From Streptomyces sp. HUAS 15-9 (GTDB lineage: Bacteria > Actinomycetota > Actinomycetes > Streptomycetales > Streptomycetaceae), in assembly GCF_025642155.1 (NCBI RefSeq), contig NZ_CP106798.1:2108001-2172000 (forward strand): 64,000 bases of DNA, written 5' to 3'. Position numbers and translations under genes: made by a program. Each line of letters begins with the position of its first letter. Position 1 is the stretch's first letter. The notes below the pieces were generated by a model. It had not been told where the DNA came from. It did not search any database and worked only from the letters and a program-made list of their open reading frames with translations. Shown in pieces: positions 15,771 through 23,876 of this stretch.

Positions 15771-15797
15771 TTGACACCCCGCCAGGCGCGGTAATAC
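15771..15797 (+). promoter_or_regulatory. Promoter-like TTGACA/TAATAC pair
   Basis: TTGACA (15771-15776) and TAATAC (15792-15797) are near-consensus boxes, but the spacer is only 15 bp. A hairpin follows 30 bp downstream. It could drive a leader or short RNA ahead of the small membrane-protein gene. Confidence 0.4.
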
Positions 15798-15826
15798 TGG
15801 AACCATCTCGGGCAGGCGAGTGGCCG

Positions 15827-15850
15827 CCCTCACACCCCAAGGGTGGAGGG
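15827..15850 (+). terminator. Hairpin in leader region
   Basis: CCCTC-A-CACCC pairs with GGGTG-GAGGG around a CAA loop: 10 bp with one bulge. It sits about 25 nt downstream of a likely transcription start and could terminate a short RNA or be a leader attenuator. Confidence 0.35.
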
Positions 15851-15911
15851 GGGTTATTCGTAGGCCCGTGCCCGTAAAAAGAGCTAAGGGTACGTGCGCT
15901 TCCAAATAAGT

Positions 15912-15926
15912 TAGTTAGTCTAACTA
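15912..15926. promoter_or_regulatory. Perfect palindrome, MarR-type operator candidate
   Basis: TAGTTAGTCTAACTA is a perfect 7+1+7 palindrome in an AT-rich stretch. The size and TTAG/CTAA content resemble MarR-family operators. It lies 16 bp before GTG 15942 and 136 bp before ATG 16062; no MarR gene is adjacent. Confidence 0.4.
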
Positions 15927-16061
15927 TGGAAATGGAGGGATGTGCCGACGCCCGAACAGCAGCCCGACATGCCCCAAAGGAGCAGGCCACCCGCGGCGCC
16001 TGGAAACGATGCGGGTGGCCCGTTGCTCACTTCCCTCTTACGGAACAGGAGCGGGACAAGT

Positions 16062-16241
16062 ATGTCCGAAGGTAACGCGACACGAACAGCCGTACTGGTA
16101 CGCGCCGGCATGTATGGAAGCGCGCTGACCGCAGGCGTTCTGCTGGTCCTCTTTGGTCACACCACACCGGTAGAGGCGTCTGGGTACGTCTCTCCCTTCC
16201 TTGTGATCTTCGAGCGAAGCAGCAGCCAACGCTCCGAGTGA
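16062..16241 (+). CDS. Small membrane protein, function unknown
   Basis: 59 residues from ATG 16062 (AGGAG about 10 nt upstream). One membrane helix is clear (MYGSALTAGVLLVLFG, about residues 17-32), with a short polar tail. An in-frame GTG at 15942 would add 40 Pro/Arg-rich residues and has GGAGGG only 2-3 nt upstream, so it is less likely. Base composition is lower in GC than in neighbouring genes. Unrecognised; the palindrome upstream suggests regulated expression. Confidence 0.4.
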   Translation: MSEGNATRTAVLVRAGMYGSALTAGVLLVLFGHTTPVEASGYVSPFLVIFERSSSQRSE

Positions 16242-16305
16242 CGGGGGCGCTCCAAGACTCGTGCGGAACGACGGCGGCCTCTGGCCAGCTCACGACCGGA
16301 GGCCG

Positions 16306-16465
16306 TCAGAGCGGGTTCTTCCGGAAGGCCCGGTCCACGACGCCCCGGGTGCGGGCCTCGCCCCAGGGGTTCCAGTCGGCGCACGCCGCGAAGCGGGCGC
16401 CCCCCACAGCCACTTGTCAGCGCCGGGGCCGCCGACTCCGTACCTCGCCTCAGAGGCTCAGCGCC
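16306..16465 (-). pseudogene. Remnant of a lost gene 3' end
   Basis: On the minus strand the codons ending at TGA 16306 read FAACADWNPWGEA then RGVVDRAFRKNPL. This protein-like stretch is continuous upstream with ARYGVGGPGADKWLWG only after a one-base shift at a run of six Gs (16397-16402). An in-frame stop lies just beyond. No ribosome site is present. I read it as the decayed tail of a gene of unknown family. The rest of the 384-bp gap holds hairpins only. Confidence 0.3.
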
Positions 16466-16550
16466 TCGACGACTGCCGGCTCGAGGCGAGGCACGTCCGC
16501 ACGGTGCAGAGAGCCCTCCCAGAAAGTGGGGCATCCACCCGTGACACACG

Positions 16551-16590
16551 AACGCCCTCCCGGGCCGTCTTGGGGCCGTGGAAGGGCGTT
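16551..16590 (-). terminator. Terminator of dapD
   Basis: AACGCCCT (16551-16558) and AGGGCGTT (16583-16590) form the base of a GC-rich hairpin with inner GGGCC/GGCC pairing, 36 bp beyond the dapD stop. Confidence 0.6.
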
Positions 16591-16625
16591 GCATCGTGAC
16601 CGACGTCTACCGCTGCCGCCGATGA

Positions 16626-17615
16626 TCAGTTGTGGCTGTGCAGGATTTCGTTCAGGCCGCCCCATACCGCGTTGTTCGGGCGGGCCTCGACCGCGCCGGT
16701 GACCGAGTTGCGGCGGAAGAGGATGTTGGAGGCGCCGTTGAGGTCGCGGGCCTTGACGATCTGGCCGTCGGGCATGGTGATCCGGGTGCCCGCGGTGACG
16801 TACAGGCCGGCCTCCACCACGCACTCGTCGCCGAGCGCGATGCCCACGCCCGCCTCGGCGCCGACCAGGCAGCGCTCGCCGATGGAGATGATCACGTTGC
16901 CGCCGCCGGACAGCGTACCCATCGTGGAGGCGCCGCCGCCGATGTCCGAGCCGTCGCCGACCACGACGCCCGCGGAGATGCGGCCCTCGACCATGGAGGT
17001 GCCGAGCGTTCCGGCGTTGAAGTTCACGAAGCCCTCGTGCATGACCGTCGTGCCCTCGGCGAGGTGGGCGCCGAGACGGACCCGGTCGGCGTCGGCGATG
17101 CGGACGCCCTTCGGGGCGACGTAGTCCGTCATGCGCGGGAACTTGTCGATCGAGGTGACCTGGAGGTGCAGGCCCTCGGCGCGGGCGTTCAGGCGCACCT
17201 TCTCGATGTCGTCCACCGCGACCGGGCCCAGCGAGGTCCAGGCGACGTTGGCGAGGAAGCCGAACATGCCCTCCAGGCTCTGGCCGTGCGGCTTGACCAG
17301 GCGGTGGGACAGGAGGTGGAGGCGCAGGTAGACGTCGTGCGCGTCGATCGGCTTCGCGTCGAGGGAGGAGATGACCGTGCGGACCGCGACCACCTCGACG
17401 TCGCGGCGGGCGTCGGGGCCGATGGCCTGCGCGGCGCCCTCGCCGAGCAGCTCCACGGCCTTCTCGGCGGACAGCGACTCGGTGCCGGACGGACCGGGCT
17501 CCGCGACGAGCTCGGGGGCGGGGAACCAGGTGTCGAGGACGGTGCCGTCGGCGGCGATGGTGGCAAGGCCGGCGGCCACGGCGCCGGTGGTACGGGGAGC
17601 GTTCGTGTCGGTCAT
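16626..17615 (-). CDS. dapD: Tetrahydrodipicolinate N-succinyltransferase
   Basis: 329 residues from ATG 17615, matching the longer actinobacterial DapD. It transfers succinyl from succinyl-CoA to 2,3,4,5-tetrahydrodipicolinate in the diaminopimelate/lysine pathway, feeding peptidoglycan and lysine. The N-terminal half is an alpha/beta cap. From about residue 175 it is a left-handed beta-helix of hexapeptide repeats ([52 protein letters not shown]). [16 protein letters not shown] closes the protein. Trimeric cytosolic enzyme. Monocistronic, with its own terminator. Confidence 0.95.
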   Translation of the reverse strand: MTDTNAPRTTGAVAAGLATIAADGTVLDTWFPAPELVAEPGPSGTESLSAEKAVELLGEGAAQAIGPDARRDVEVVAVRTVISSLDAKPIDAHDVYLRLHLLSHRLVKPHGQSLEGMFGFLANVAWTSLGPVAVDDIEKVRLNARAEGLHLQVTSIDKFPRMTDYVAPKGVRIADADRVRLGAHLAEGTTVMHEGFVNFNAGTLGTSMVEGRISAGVVVGDGSDIGGGASTMGTLSGGGNVIISIGERCLVGAEAGVGIALGDECVVEAGLYVTAGTRITMPDGQIVKARDLNGASNILFRRNSVTGAVEARPNNAVWGGLNEILHSHN

Positions 17616-17736
17616 GAGGGAAAACTAACGCGAGGGGGGTCGTGCGGGCTAACCGGTGAGCAGGGCGTCTCATGTGCCGGTCGGCCCGGCCGAGTGCCGC
17701 AGGTGAGTCCGGGCAGGGGGCCCGCCTCGCCCCCCG

Positions 17737-18273
17737 TCAGGGAATCACCCTCGCCAGTACCTCCCGTGCGTACTCCTCGTCATAGGCCGCCCCCGTCAGC
17801 AGCACCTGCAGGCAGATGCCGTCCATCAGGGCGAGCAACGCCCGCGCGGTCACCGGATCCGTGTGGGCGGCCAGTCGCCTGGCCGTTTCCTCGGTCCATT
17901 CGGCGGCGACGGGGCGCAGGGCCGGGCGGCGCAGGGCCGCCAGGTACAGCTCGTACTCGAGTTCGACGCCCGGGCGGTCGCCGCCGAGCCACTCCCCCAG
18001 CACCCTCGCCAGCCCCGTTGCCAGGTCGCCCCCGGCGTCGTCCAGGACGCCGCTGCCCGCGAGGGCCTTGGCGAAGCCCTCGTTGGTCTGGCGCAGTGCA
18101 GCGACCATCAGTTCGTCGAGGGTCGTGAAGTGGTACGTCGTGGAGCCCAGCGGGACGTCCGCCTCGGCGGCGACGGAGCGGTGGCTCAGCCCGGCGATGC
18201 CCTTCTTGCCGACGACCCGGATCGCCGCGTCGATGATCCGCTGCCGCCGCTCGGGGTCGTAGCGCCGGGCCAT
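17737..18273 (-). CDS. TetR-family repressor
   Basis: 178 residues from ATG 18273. Residues about 8-55 form the TetR helix-turn-helix (RRQRIIDAAIRVVGKKGIAG, LSHRSVAAEADVPLGSTTYHF); the rest is the ligand-binding and dimerisation helices (LALMDGICLQVLLTGA). The start overlaps the stop of the SMR efflux gene by one base (TGATG), so both come from one message. It most likely represses that operon and is released by a toxic compound. A TGTAC/GTACA dyad overlaps the operon start. Confidence 0.88.
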   Translation of the reverse strand: MARRYDPERRQRIIDAAIRVVGKKGIAGLSHRSVAAEADVPLGSTTYHFTTLDELMVAALRQTNEGFAKALAGSGVLDDAGGDLATGLARVLGEWLGGDRPGVELEYELYLAALRRPALRPVAAEWTEETARRLAAHTDPVTARALLALMDGICLQVLLTGAAYDEEYAREVLARVIP

Positions 18274-18593
18274 CAGTGCGCGCCGCCCAGGTTCAGTACC
18301 ACCACGCCCCCGATGATCAGCGCGATCCCGGCGACCTTCGCCACGCTCAGCCCCTCGCCGAACAGCGTCAGTCCGATGACCGCGATGGTCGCGGTGCCCA
18401 CCCCGGCCCAGATCGCGTACGCCGTACCGATCGACACGGTCTTCAGGGTCCGGGCGAGCAGGGCGAACGACAGCACATAGCCCAAGGCCGTCAGCAGCGA
18501 GGGCCAGAGCCTGCTGAAGCCGTCGCTGTACTTCATCGCGGTCGTGGCCGCGACCTCGGCGGCGATGGCGCCGGCGAGCAAGAGGTATCCCAT
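18273..18593 (-). CDS. SMR-family multidrug efflux protein
   Basis: 106 residues from ATG 18593, the usual EmrE/SugE size, with four membrane helices. Glu13 (AIAAEVAATTAMKYSDGF) is the conserved proton/drug-binding carboxylate, and WAGVGTATIAVIG and GVVVLNLGGAH fit helices 3 and 4. It pumps cationic lipophilic compounds or guanidinium-like ions out in exchange for protons and works as a dimer, either homodimeric or with a paired SMR subunit that is not present here. Translationally coupled to a TetR regulator. Confidence 0.9.
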   Translation of the reverse strand: MGYLLLAGAIAAEVAATTAMKYSDGFSRLWPSLLTALGYVLSFALLARTLKTVSIGTAYAIWAGVGTATIAVIGLTLFGEGLSVAKVAGIALIIGGVVVLNLGGAH

Positions 18594-18594
18594 G

Positions 18595-18608
18595 TGTACA
18601 AGCGTACA
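18595..18608. promoter_or_regulatory. TetR operator candidate at SMR start
   Basis: TGTAC-AAGC-GTACA is a perfect 5-bp inverted repeat ending 1 bp before the SMR start codon. Four more GTAC motifs follow within 130 bp (18625, 18656, 18681, 18735), reaching the divergent nuclease promoter. Confidence 0.5.
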
Positions 18609-18786
18609 TAACCGGAGGACGGCAGTACATCCATAGGGGTTTCGGCGGCACGCGTGTACGCCTTGCGTGGAACACACTCCGTACATCCGGTGGTAACTCT
18701 GAGCGAATAGAACTCTCCGCGACCAGTCGCTCATGTACGTCCAGGCACCAACCAGCCCCACTCAACCGCTTGTTGAAGGGACGCAC

Positions 18787-20589
18787 ATGGACAGAAAGCT
18801 CGGGCTCACGGTCCGCGCAGCAGCAGCCGGGCTGCTCGCCTCGGCCTCGCTGATGGCACTGCCGTCCGCCGCGCACGCGGCCACCTACACGATCTCCGCG
18901 ATCCAGGGCACGACCCGGATCTCGCCGTACAACGGCTCGACGGTCACCACGACCGGTATCGTCACCGCGATTCGTTCCACCGGCTCCTCGCACGGCTTCT
19001 GGATCCAGAGCGCGAGCGGCGACGGCAACGCGGCGACCAGTGACGCGATCTTCGTCTACACGGGGTCCGGCACGCCGAACACGGCGGTTGGCAACAGCAT
19101 CACGATCACGGGCAGGGTCTTCGAGTACATCCCCGGCGGTGCCTCGTCCGGCAACCAGTCGCTCACCGAGCTGGGCAGCGCGAGCTGGAGCACCGACTCG
19201 ACCGGGAACGCCCTTCCCGCGGCCGTCACGATCAGCGACGCGACCGTCCCGGCCACCTACACCCGTACCGACAACGGCGGTTCGATCAACTCGTTCACGC
19301 TGGATCCGGCGGCCTACGCCCTGGACTACTACGAGTCCCTGGAGGGCATGCGGGTCAGCGTCGGCAGCACGCCGGTGGTCGGGCCGACCAACGCGTACGA
19401 CGAGATGTGGGTCAACGTGAAGCCCTCGCAGGTGAACTCGGCCCGCGGCGGCTCCCTGTACTCCTCCTACAGCAGCCAGAACTCCGGCCGGCTGCAGATC
19501 ACCACGCTGCTGTCCTCGGCCTTCCCGACGGCGACCGTGGGCGACACGATCTCCGGTGCCACCGGCGTCCTGGACTACAGCGCGTACGGCGGCTACTCCC
19601 TGAACGCCACCTCGCTCGGCACGCTCACCTCGGGCGGGGTCGGCAAGGAGACGACAGCAGCCCAGTCGCCGGGTCAGCTGTCGGTGGCCACGTACAACGT
19701 GGAGAACCTCGACCCGACCGACCCCGCCTCGAAGTTCACCGCGCTCGCGCAGGGCATCGTGAACAACCTCAAGTCGCCCGACATCGTGGCGCTGGAGGAG
19801 GTCCAGGACAACGACGGCCCCGCGGACGACGGCGTCGTCTCCGCCTCCACGACCCTCTCCATGCTGACCTCCGCGATCAGCACGGCCGGCGGCCCGGCCT
19901 ACTCGTACACCCAGATCAACCCGCGGAACGACACCGACGGCGGTGAGCCCGGCGGCAACATCCGTCAGGTGCTCCTGTACAACTCCGCACGGGTGGGCTT
20001 CACCGCCCGCGGCAACGCCACCGCCACCACCGCCAACTCGGTGACCAGCGTGGGCGGTGTAGCGCAGCTGACGTACAACCCGGGCCGGATCGCCCCGACC
20101 AACTCGGCCTGGTCGGCCAGCCGCAAGCCGCTGGCCGCCGAGTTCACCTTCGGCGGCCAGAAGTACTTCGTGATCGCCAACCACTTCGTCTCGAAGGGCG
20201 GTGACGACGCGCTGCACGGCCAGTACCAGCCGCCGGCCCGGCCGTCGGAGACCCAGCGGGGCAGCCAGGGTTCGGTGGAGAACTCGTTCGTGGACTCGAT
20301 CCTGGCGGCGCAGTCGGACGCGCATGTGATCGTGCTGGGCGACCTGAACGACTTCCCCTTCTCCACCGCCGTGTCCAACCTGGAGGGCGGCGTGCTGACC
20401 GACCTGGTGGACACACTGCCGGCGTCCGAGCAGTACACGTACGTCTACGACGGCAACTCCCAGGTCCTCGACCACACCCTGGTCAGCTCGTCGATCACGT
20501 CGTACGACTACGACATCGTGCACATCAACAGCGAGTTCTCGGACCAGACCAGCGACCACGACCCGCAGGTCGTCCGTATCACCCCCTGA
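18787..20589 (+). CDS. Secreted EEP-family nuclease, paralogue of the 7.5-kb gene
   Basis: 600 residues from ATG 18787 (GAAGGG about 7 nt upstream). A Sec signal peptide ends near AHA at about residue 33. An N-terminal OB-like region (ISAIQGTTRISPYNGS, IFVYTGSGTPNTAVGNSI) and a C-terminal EEP domain (LSVATYNVENLDPTDP, DIVALEEVQDNDG, FVIANHFVSKGGDD, VIVLGDLNDFPFS, SDHDPQV) match the first nuclease almost block for block. The catalytic Asn, Glu, His and Asp residues are all present. Probably extracellular DNA degradation. It diverges from the SMR/TetR operon and ends at a strong terminator. Confidence 0.87.
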   Translation: MDRKLGLTVRAAAAGLLASASLMALPSAAHAATYTISAIQGTTRISPYNGSTVTTTGIVTAIRSTGSSHGFWIQSASGDGNAATSDAIFVYTGSGTPNTAVGNSITITGRVFEYIPGGASSGNQSLTELGSASWSTDSTGNALPAAVTISDATVPATYTRTDNGGSINSFTLDPAAYALDYYESLEGMRVSVGSTPVVGPTNAYDEMWVNVKPSQVNSARGGSLYSSYSSQNSGRLQITTLLSSAFPTATVGDTISGATGVLDYSAYGGYSLNATSLGTLTSGGVGKETTAAQSPGQLSVATYNVENLDPTDPASKFTALAQGIVNNLKSPDIVALEEVQDNDGPADDGVVSASTTLSMLTSAISTAGGPAYSYTQINPRNDTDGGEPGGNIRQVLLYNSARVGFTARGNATATTANSVTSVGGVAQLTYNPGRIAPTNSAWSASRKPLAAEFTFGGQKYFVIANHFVSKGGDDALHGQYQPPARPSETQRGSQGSVENSFVDSILAAQSDAHVIVLGDLNDFPFSTAVSNLEGGVLTDLVDTLPASEQYTYVYDGNSQVLDHTLVSSSITSYDYDIVHINSEFSDQTSDHDPQVVRITP

Positions 20590-20610
20590 ATCGAGGGGCA
20601 CGGAGGAGAT

Positions 20611-20650
20611 AGCGGAGCAGTTCGGCCGGGTCGGGCCGGACTGCTCCGCT
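20611..20650 (+). terminator. Terminator of nuclease gene
   Basis: AGCGGAGCAGTTCGGCC (20611-20627) pairs over 17 positions (one G-U) with 20634-20650 around a 6-nt loop, 22 bp past the stop. Confidence 0.8.
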
Positions 20651-20652
20651 CG

Positions 20653-20751
20653 TTCATGGAAACAGGTTTCTCTCCGGACGGTGATCTTCTGCGCAAGGGC
20701 TGCCCCGGTGCCCGACTCACGGGCATGGGCAGGTCTAATTTTCATGGAAAC
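20653..20751. repeat. Direct repeat TTCATGGAAAC, two copies
   Basis: Identical 11-mers at 20653-20663 and 20741-20751 lie in the promoter region of the next gene; the first is followed by AGGTTTC, forming GAAAC/GTTTC. Regulator-binding sites are possible. A consensus -10 box TAGAGT follows at 20791-20796. Confidence 0.4.
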
Positions 20752-20863
20752 CGCTCGCTGAAACGGCTCCCGGCAGCGCCTCGGCTCCACTAGAGTTCCA
20801 CCGCTCGATCACCTCACCCTCATATCCCCGGCCGCCGCCCTGGGCGCCGCTGGAGGAACACGC

Positions 20864-21724
20864 ATGCCCAAAACCACCCCCCACCCTCCCGGGAACCAGC
20901 CATGGCAGAACGGCTGGTTCCCCGACACCTCCCGGGCCCCCGGAACCCGAAGACTCTGGCTGGCCGGTGGGCTGGCCATGGCCACGATCGTCGCCTGCGC
21001 GACCGCAATTGTGGTGAACCGCCAGGCCCCTGACGGCACGGCATCCCCGGTGCGGTCCGCCGCGCCCTCGGACGACGGACCCGGCCTGCTCTCCTTCGCC
21101 TCGCCCTCGTCGGGTACGACCCCTGCACCCAAGGGCAAGGCCGGTATGTCGTCGGTCGTGCCTCCCGTCACCTCGGCCACCGCCACGGACCGCGACGGCA
21201 AACCGAAGTCCACGGCCTCCGCCTCGCCCTCCAAGTCGCCTGCCTCACACGGTGGTTCGGGGGGCTCAGGAGGATCCGGGGACTCGGGCGACTCGGAGAC
21301 TTCCTCCGCCTGGTCGTCCGTCCGCTCGGTGAACTACCCCGACCGCTACTGGCACCTGAGCGGCGGCTACGTGAAGCTCGACCCGATCGGCTCCGCCTCG
21401 GCCCACCGTGACGCCACGTTCAAGGTCGTGGGCGGCCTGGCCGACGGCTCCTGTTACTCCTTCGCCACGGCCGACGGCGGCTTTCTGCGGCACCGCAGCT
21501 TCCTGCTGCGCGCCGAGCGCGACGACGGCTCGTCCCTGTTCCGGCAGGACGCGACGTTCTGTCCCCGCACCTCCTCCTACTCCGGCGCGGTCATGCTGGA
21601 GTCGCTCAACTACCCGGGCCGCTTCTTGCGCCACCAGAACTTCCGGCTCAAGCTGGACCCGTACCAGTACAGCGACCTGTACCGGGCGGACTCCGCGTTC
21701 CGGCTGGTCGGCGGACTGGCCTGA
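20864..21724 (+). CDS. Membrane-anchored AbfB (CBM42-like) domain protein
   Basis: 286 residues from ATG 20864 (GGAGGAA about 7 nt upstream). A short cytoplasmic segment is followed by one membrane helix (LWLAGGLAMATIVACATAIVV, about 31-51) and a Ser/Thr/Pro/Gly-rich spacer (about 55-150). The C-terminal 130 residues form a beta-trefoil AbfB domain with repeated motifs SVNYPDRYWHL, FLRHRSFLLRAE, SLNYPGRFLRHQNFRLKL and the DATF/DSAF ends. AbfB domains bind arabinose side chains of arabinoxylan. No catalytic domain is present, so it may be a wall- or sugar-binding surface protein. Monocistronic. Confidence 0.8.
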   Translation: MPKTTPHPPGNQPWQNGWFPDTSRAPGTRRLWLAGGLAMATIVACATAIVVNRQAPDGTASPVRSAAPSDDGPGLLSFASPSSGTTPAPKGKAGMSSVVPPVTSATATDRDGKPKSTASASPSKSPASHGGSGGSGGSGDSGDSETSSAWSSVRSVNYPDRYWHLSGGYVKLDPIGSASAHRDATFKVVGGLADGSCYSFATADGGFLRHRSFLLRAERDDGSSLFRQDATFCPRTSSYSGAVMLESLNYPGRFLRHQNFRLKLDPYQYSDLYRADSAFRLVGGLA

Positions 21725-21726
21725 GA

Positions 21727-21767
21727 ACGGGATCGAGAACGCGAACGCGAACGGGAACGCGAAACGG
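21727..21767 (+). repeat. GAACGC-type hexanucleotide repeat after stop codon
   Basis: About six imperfect GAACGN units follow the AbfB stop codon directly and run into the terminator hairpin. Confidence 0.5.
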
Positions 21768-21791
21768 CGAGGTCCGGGTGGACCTCGCCGT
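21764..21791. terminator. Bidirectional terminator, AbfB gene and suf operon
   Basis: ACGGCGAGGTCC and its exact complement form a 12-bp stem with a 4-nt loop, followed by TCTGCTTC on the plus strand. It lies between convergent stops at 21724 and 21812. Confidence 0.75.
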
Positions 21792-21811
21792 TCTGCTTCA
21801 GCCGGTGGATC

Positions 21812-22144
21812 TCAGACGTTGAAGCCGAGCGCCCGCAGCTGCTCGCGTCCGTCATCCGTGATCTTGTCGGGGCCCCACGGCGGCATCCAGACCCAGTTGA
21901 TGCGCAGCTCGTTGACGAGGCCGTCGGTGGCGGACTTGGCCTGGTCCTCGATGACGTCCGTCAGCGGGCAGGCCGCGGACGTCAGGGTCATGTCGATGGT
22001 CGCGATGTTCGCGTCGTCGACGTGAATGCCGTAGATCAGGCCGAGGTTGACGACGTCGATGCCCAATTCGGGGTCCACGACGTCCATCAGGGCCTCGCGG
22101 ACTTCCTCCTCCGAGGCCGGCTTCGTCTCCACGGTGTCACTCAT
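21812..22144 (-). CDS. sufT: SufT/MIP18-family Fe-S assembly factor
   Basis: 110 residues from ATG 22144, overlapping the sufU stop by four bases. It is a DUF59/MIP18 domain: EALMDVVDPELGIDVVNLGLIYG, the conserved T-S-x-x-CP motif as LTSAACPLTD, and the C-terminal WVWMPPWGPDKITDDGR. SufT-type proteins help mature Fe-S proteins downstream of the SUF scaffold. It is the last gene of the operon, just before the terminator. The longer in-frame extension upstream lies inside sufU and is rejected. Confidence 0.88.
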   Translation of the reverse strand: MSDTVETKPASEEEVREALMDVVDPELGIDVVNLGLIYGIHVDDANIATIDMTLTSAACPLTDVIEDQAKSATDGLVNELRINWVWMPPWGPDKITDDGREQLRALGFNV

Positions 22145-22608
22145 GCGGTCTTCCTTTCGGCGTCGGCCCCGCCCAGAGCCTGGGCCGTCGCGTCCTTCCA
22201 CGCCATCCAGCTGAGGAGGGCGCACTTGACCCGGGCCGGGTACTTGGAGACGCCGGCGAACGCGACCGCGTCCTCCAGAACGTCCTCCATCGCGTCGTCC
22301 GGCTCGATCTTGCCCTTGGACTGCATCAGCTCCAGGAAGGTCTCCTGGATCTTCCGCGCCTCGGCCAGCTCCTTGCCGACGAGCAGCTCGTTCAGCACGG
22401 AGGCCGATGCCTGGCTGATGGAGCAGCCCTGGCCCTCGTACGAGACGTCACTGATCGTCGTGCCGTCGTACCTCACACGAAGGGTGATCTCGTCGCCGCA
22501 GGTCGGGTTCACATGGTGTACCTCGGCGTCGCCATCCCTCAGACCACGCCCGTGCGGGTTCTTGTAGTGGTCCAGGATGACTTCCTGGTACATCGAATCC
22601 AGCTTCAC
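22141..22608 (-). CDS. sufU: SufU zinc-dependent sulfurtransferase
   Basis: 155 residues from GTG 22608 (GAGGG about 8 nt upstream; GTG 22614 is the alternative but too close). IscU-like fold with Cys37 and Asp39 in NPTCGDE, Cys62 in GQGCSISQAS and Cys129 in RVKCALLSW, the zinc ligands and sulfur-accepting cysteine of SufU. The insert between the second and third cysteines marks SufU rather than IscU. It accepts persulfide sulfur from SufS and passes it to SufBCD. It starts 11 bp after sufS. Confidence 0.93.
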   Translation of the reverse strand: MKLDSMYQEVILDHYKNPHGRGLRDGDAEVHHVNPTCGDEITLRVRYDGTTISDVSYEGQGCSISQASASVLNELLVGKELAEARKIQETFLELMQSKGKIEPDDAMEDVLEDAVAFAGVSKYPARVKCALLSWMAWKDATAQALGGADAERKTA

Positions 22609-22619
22609 GGTCACGTCCC

Positions 22620-23876
22620 TCAGCCGAAGAAGTTCCGAACGTGCTCCAGCCCGTCGACCAGTGCGTCGATCTCGGTCGGCGTGGAGTACAGATAGAACGA
22701 CGCTCGCGTGGTCGCAGGAATTCCGTACCGCAGGCAGACCGGGCGGGCGCAGTGGTGGCCGACCCGGACCGCGATGCCCTGCTCGTCGAGGACCTGGCCC
22801 ACGTCGTGCGGGTGGATGTCACCGAGCGTGAAGGAGATCGCCGCGCCCCGGTCCTCGGCCGTGGCAGGGCCGATGATCCTGAGGTCGGGGACCTCGCTCA
22901 GCTTCCGCACCGCGTACTCGGTGAGCGCGTGCTCATGGGCGAGGATCTTGTCCATGCCGATCGAGTTGAGGTAATCGATCGCCGCGCCGAGACCGACCGC
23001 CTGGGCGACCGGGGGCGTGCCCGCCTCGAACTTGTGCGGCGCCGGGGCGTACGTCGACGAGTGCATCGACACGGTCTCGATCATCTCGCCGCCGCCGAGG
23101 AACGGGGGCAGGTCCTCCAGCAGCTCCTGGCGGCCCCACAGGACGCCGATGCCGGTCGGGCCGCACATCTTGTGGCCGGTGAAGGCCACGAAGTCGGCCT
23201 GGAGAGCCTGCACGTCCAGCGGCATGTGCGGAGCCGCCTGCGAGGCGTCGATGCAGACCAGGGCGCCGACCTCCTGGGCGCGGCGCACTATCGCCTCGAC
23301 CGGGTTGATCGTGCCCAGGATGTTGGACACCAGCACGAAGGAGACGATCTTCGTCTTCTCCGTGATGATCTCGTCGATGTTGGAGAGGTCGAGCCGGCCG
23401 TCGTCGGTCAGCCCGAACCACTTCAGCTTCGCGCCCGTGCGCTGCGCCAGCAGCTGCCACGGCACGATGTTGGAGTGGTGCTCCATCTCCGTGATGACGA
23501 TCTCGGTCTCGTGGTCCACCCGGTAGGGCTCGTCGGCCCAGCCCAGCATGTTCGCCACGAGGTTGAGCGACTCGGAGGCGTTCTTGGTGAAGATCACCTC
23601 GTCGCGGCTCGGCGCGTTGATGAACGCGGCGACCTTGTCGCGCGCGCCCTCGTACAGCGCCGTGGCCTCCTCGGCGAGCACATGCACACCGCGGTGGACG
23701 TTGGCGTTGTAGCGCTCGTAGTACTCGCTCAGGACGTCCAGCACCTGGCGCGGCTTCTGTGAGGTCGCCGCGTTGTCCAGGTACACGAGCTTCTTGCCGT
23801 CGTGGACCAGCCGGTCCAGGACGGGGAAGTCCTTGCGGATCGCCTCGGTGTCGAGGAGGCCCGGCAGCTCTGTCAC
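22620..23876 (-). CDS. sufS: Cysteine desulfurase SufS
   Basis: 418 residues, PLP-dependent group II desulfurase. It converts cysteine to alanine and an enzyme-bound persulfide for Fe-S cluster assembly. PLP lysine is K236 in FTGHKMCGP; the persulfide cysteine is C376 in RVGHHCARPVC. YLDNAATSQKP and MEHHSNIVPW are also intact. It overlaps sufC by four bases and works with SufU encoded next. Cytoplasmic homodimer. Confidence 0.95.
   Translation of the reverse strand: MTELPGLLDTEAIRKDFPVLDRLVHDGKKLVYLDNAATSQKPRQVLDVLSEYYERYNANVHRGVHVLAEEATALYEGARDKVAAFINAPSRDEVIFTKNASESLNLVANMLGWADEPYRVDHETEIVITEMEHHSNIVPWQLLAQRTGAKLKWFGLTDDGRLDLSNIDEIITEKTKIVSFVLVSNILGTINPVEAIVRRAQEVGALVCIDASQAAPHMPLDVQALQADFVAFTGHKMCGPTGIGVLWGRQELLEDLPPFLGGGEMIETVSMHSSTYAPAPHKFEAGTPPVAQAVGLGAAIDYLNSIGMDKILAHEHALTEYAVRKLSEVPDLRIIGPATAEDRGAAISFTLGDIHPHDVGQVLDEQGIAVRVGHHCARPVCLRYGIPATTRASFYLYSTPTEIDALVDGLEHVRNFFG

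Noticed and set aside
16157..16594. 145-residue minus-strand ORF in the gap before dapD
   Set aside because: Arg/Pro/Gly-rich, no ribosome site; the protein-like fragment lies in another frame.
17737..20790. 1017-residue minus-strand ORF
   Set aside because: Only its last 178 codons (the TetR gene) are real; the rest is antisense to the SMR promoter and the nuclease.
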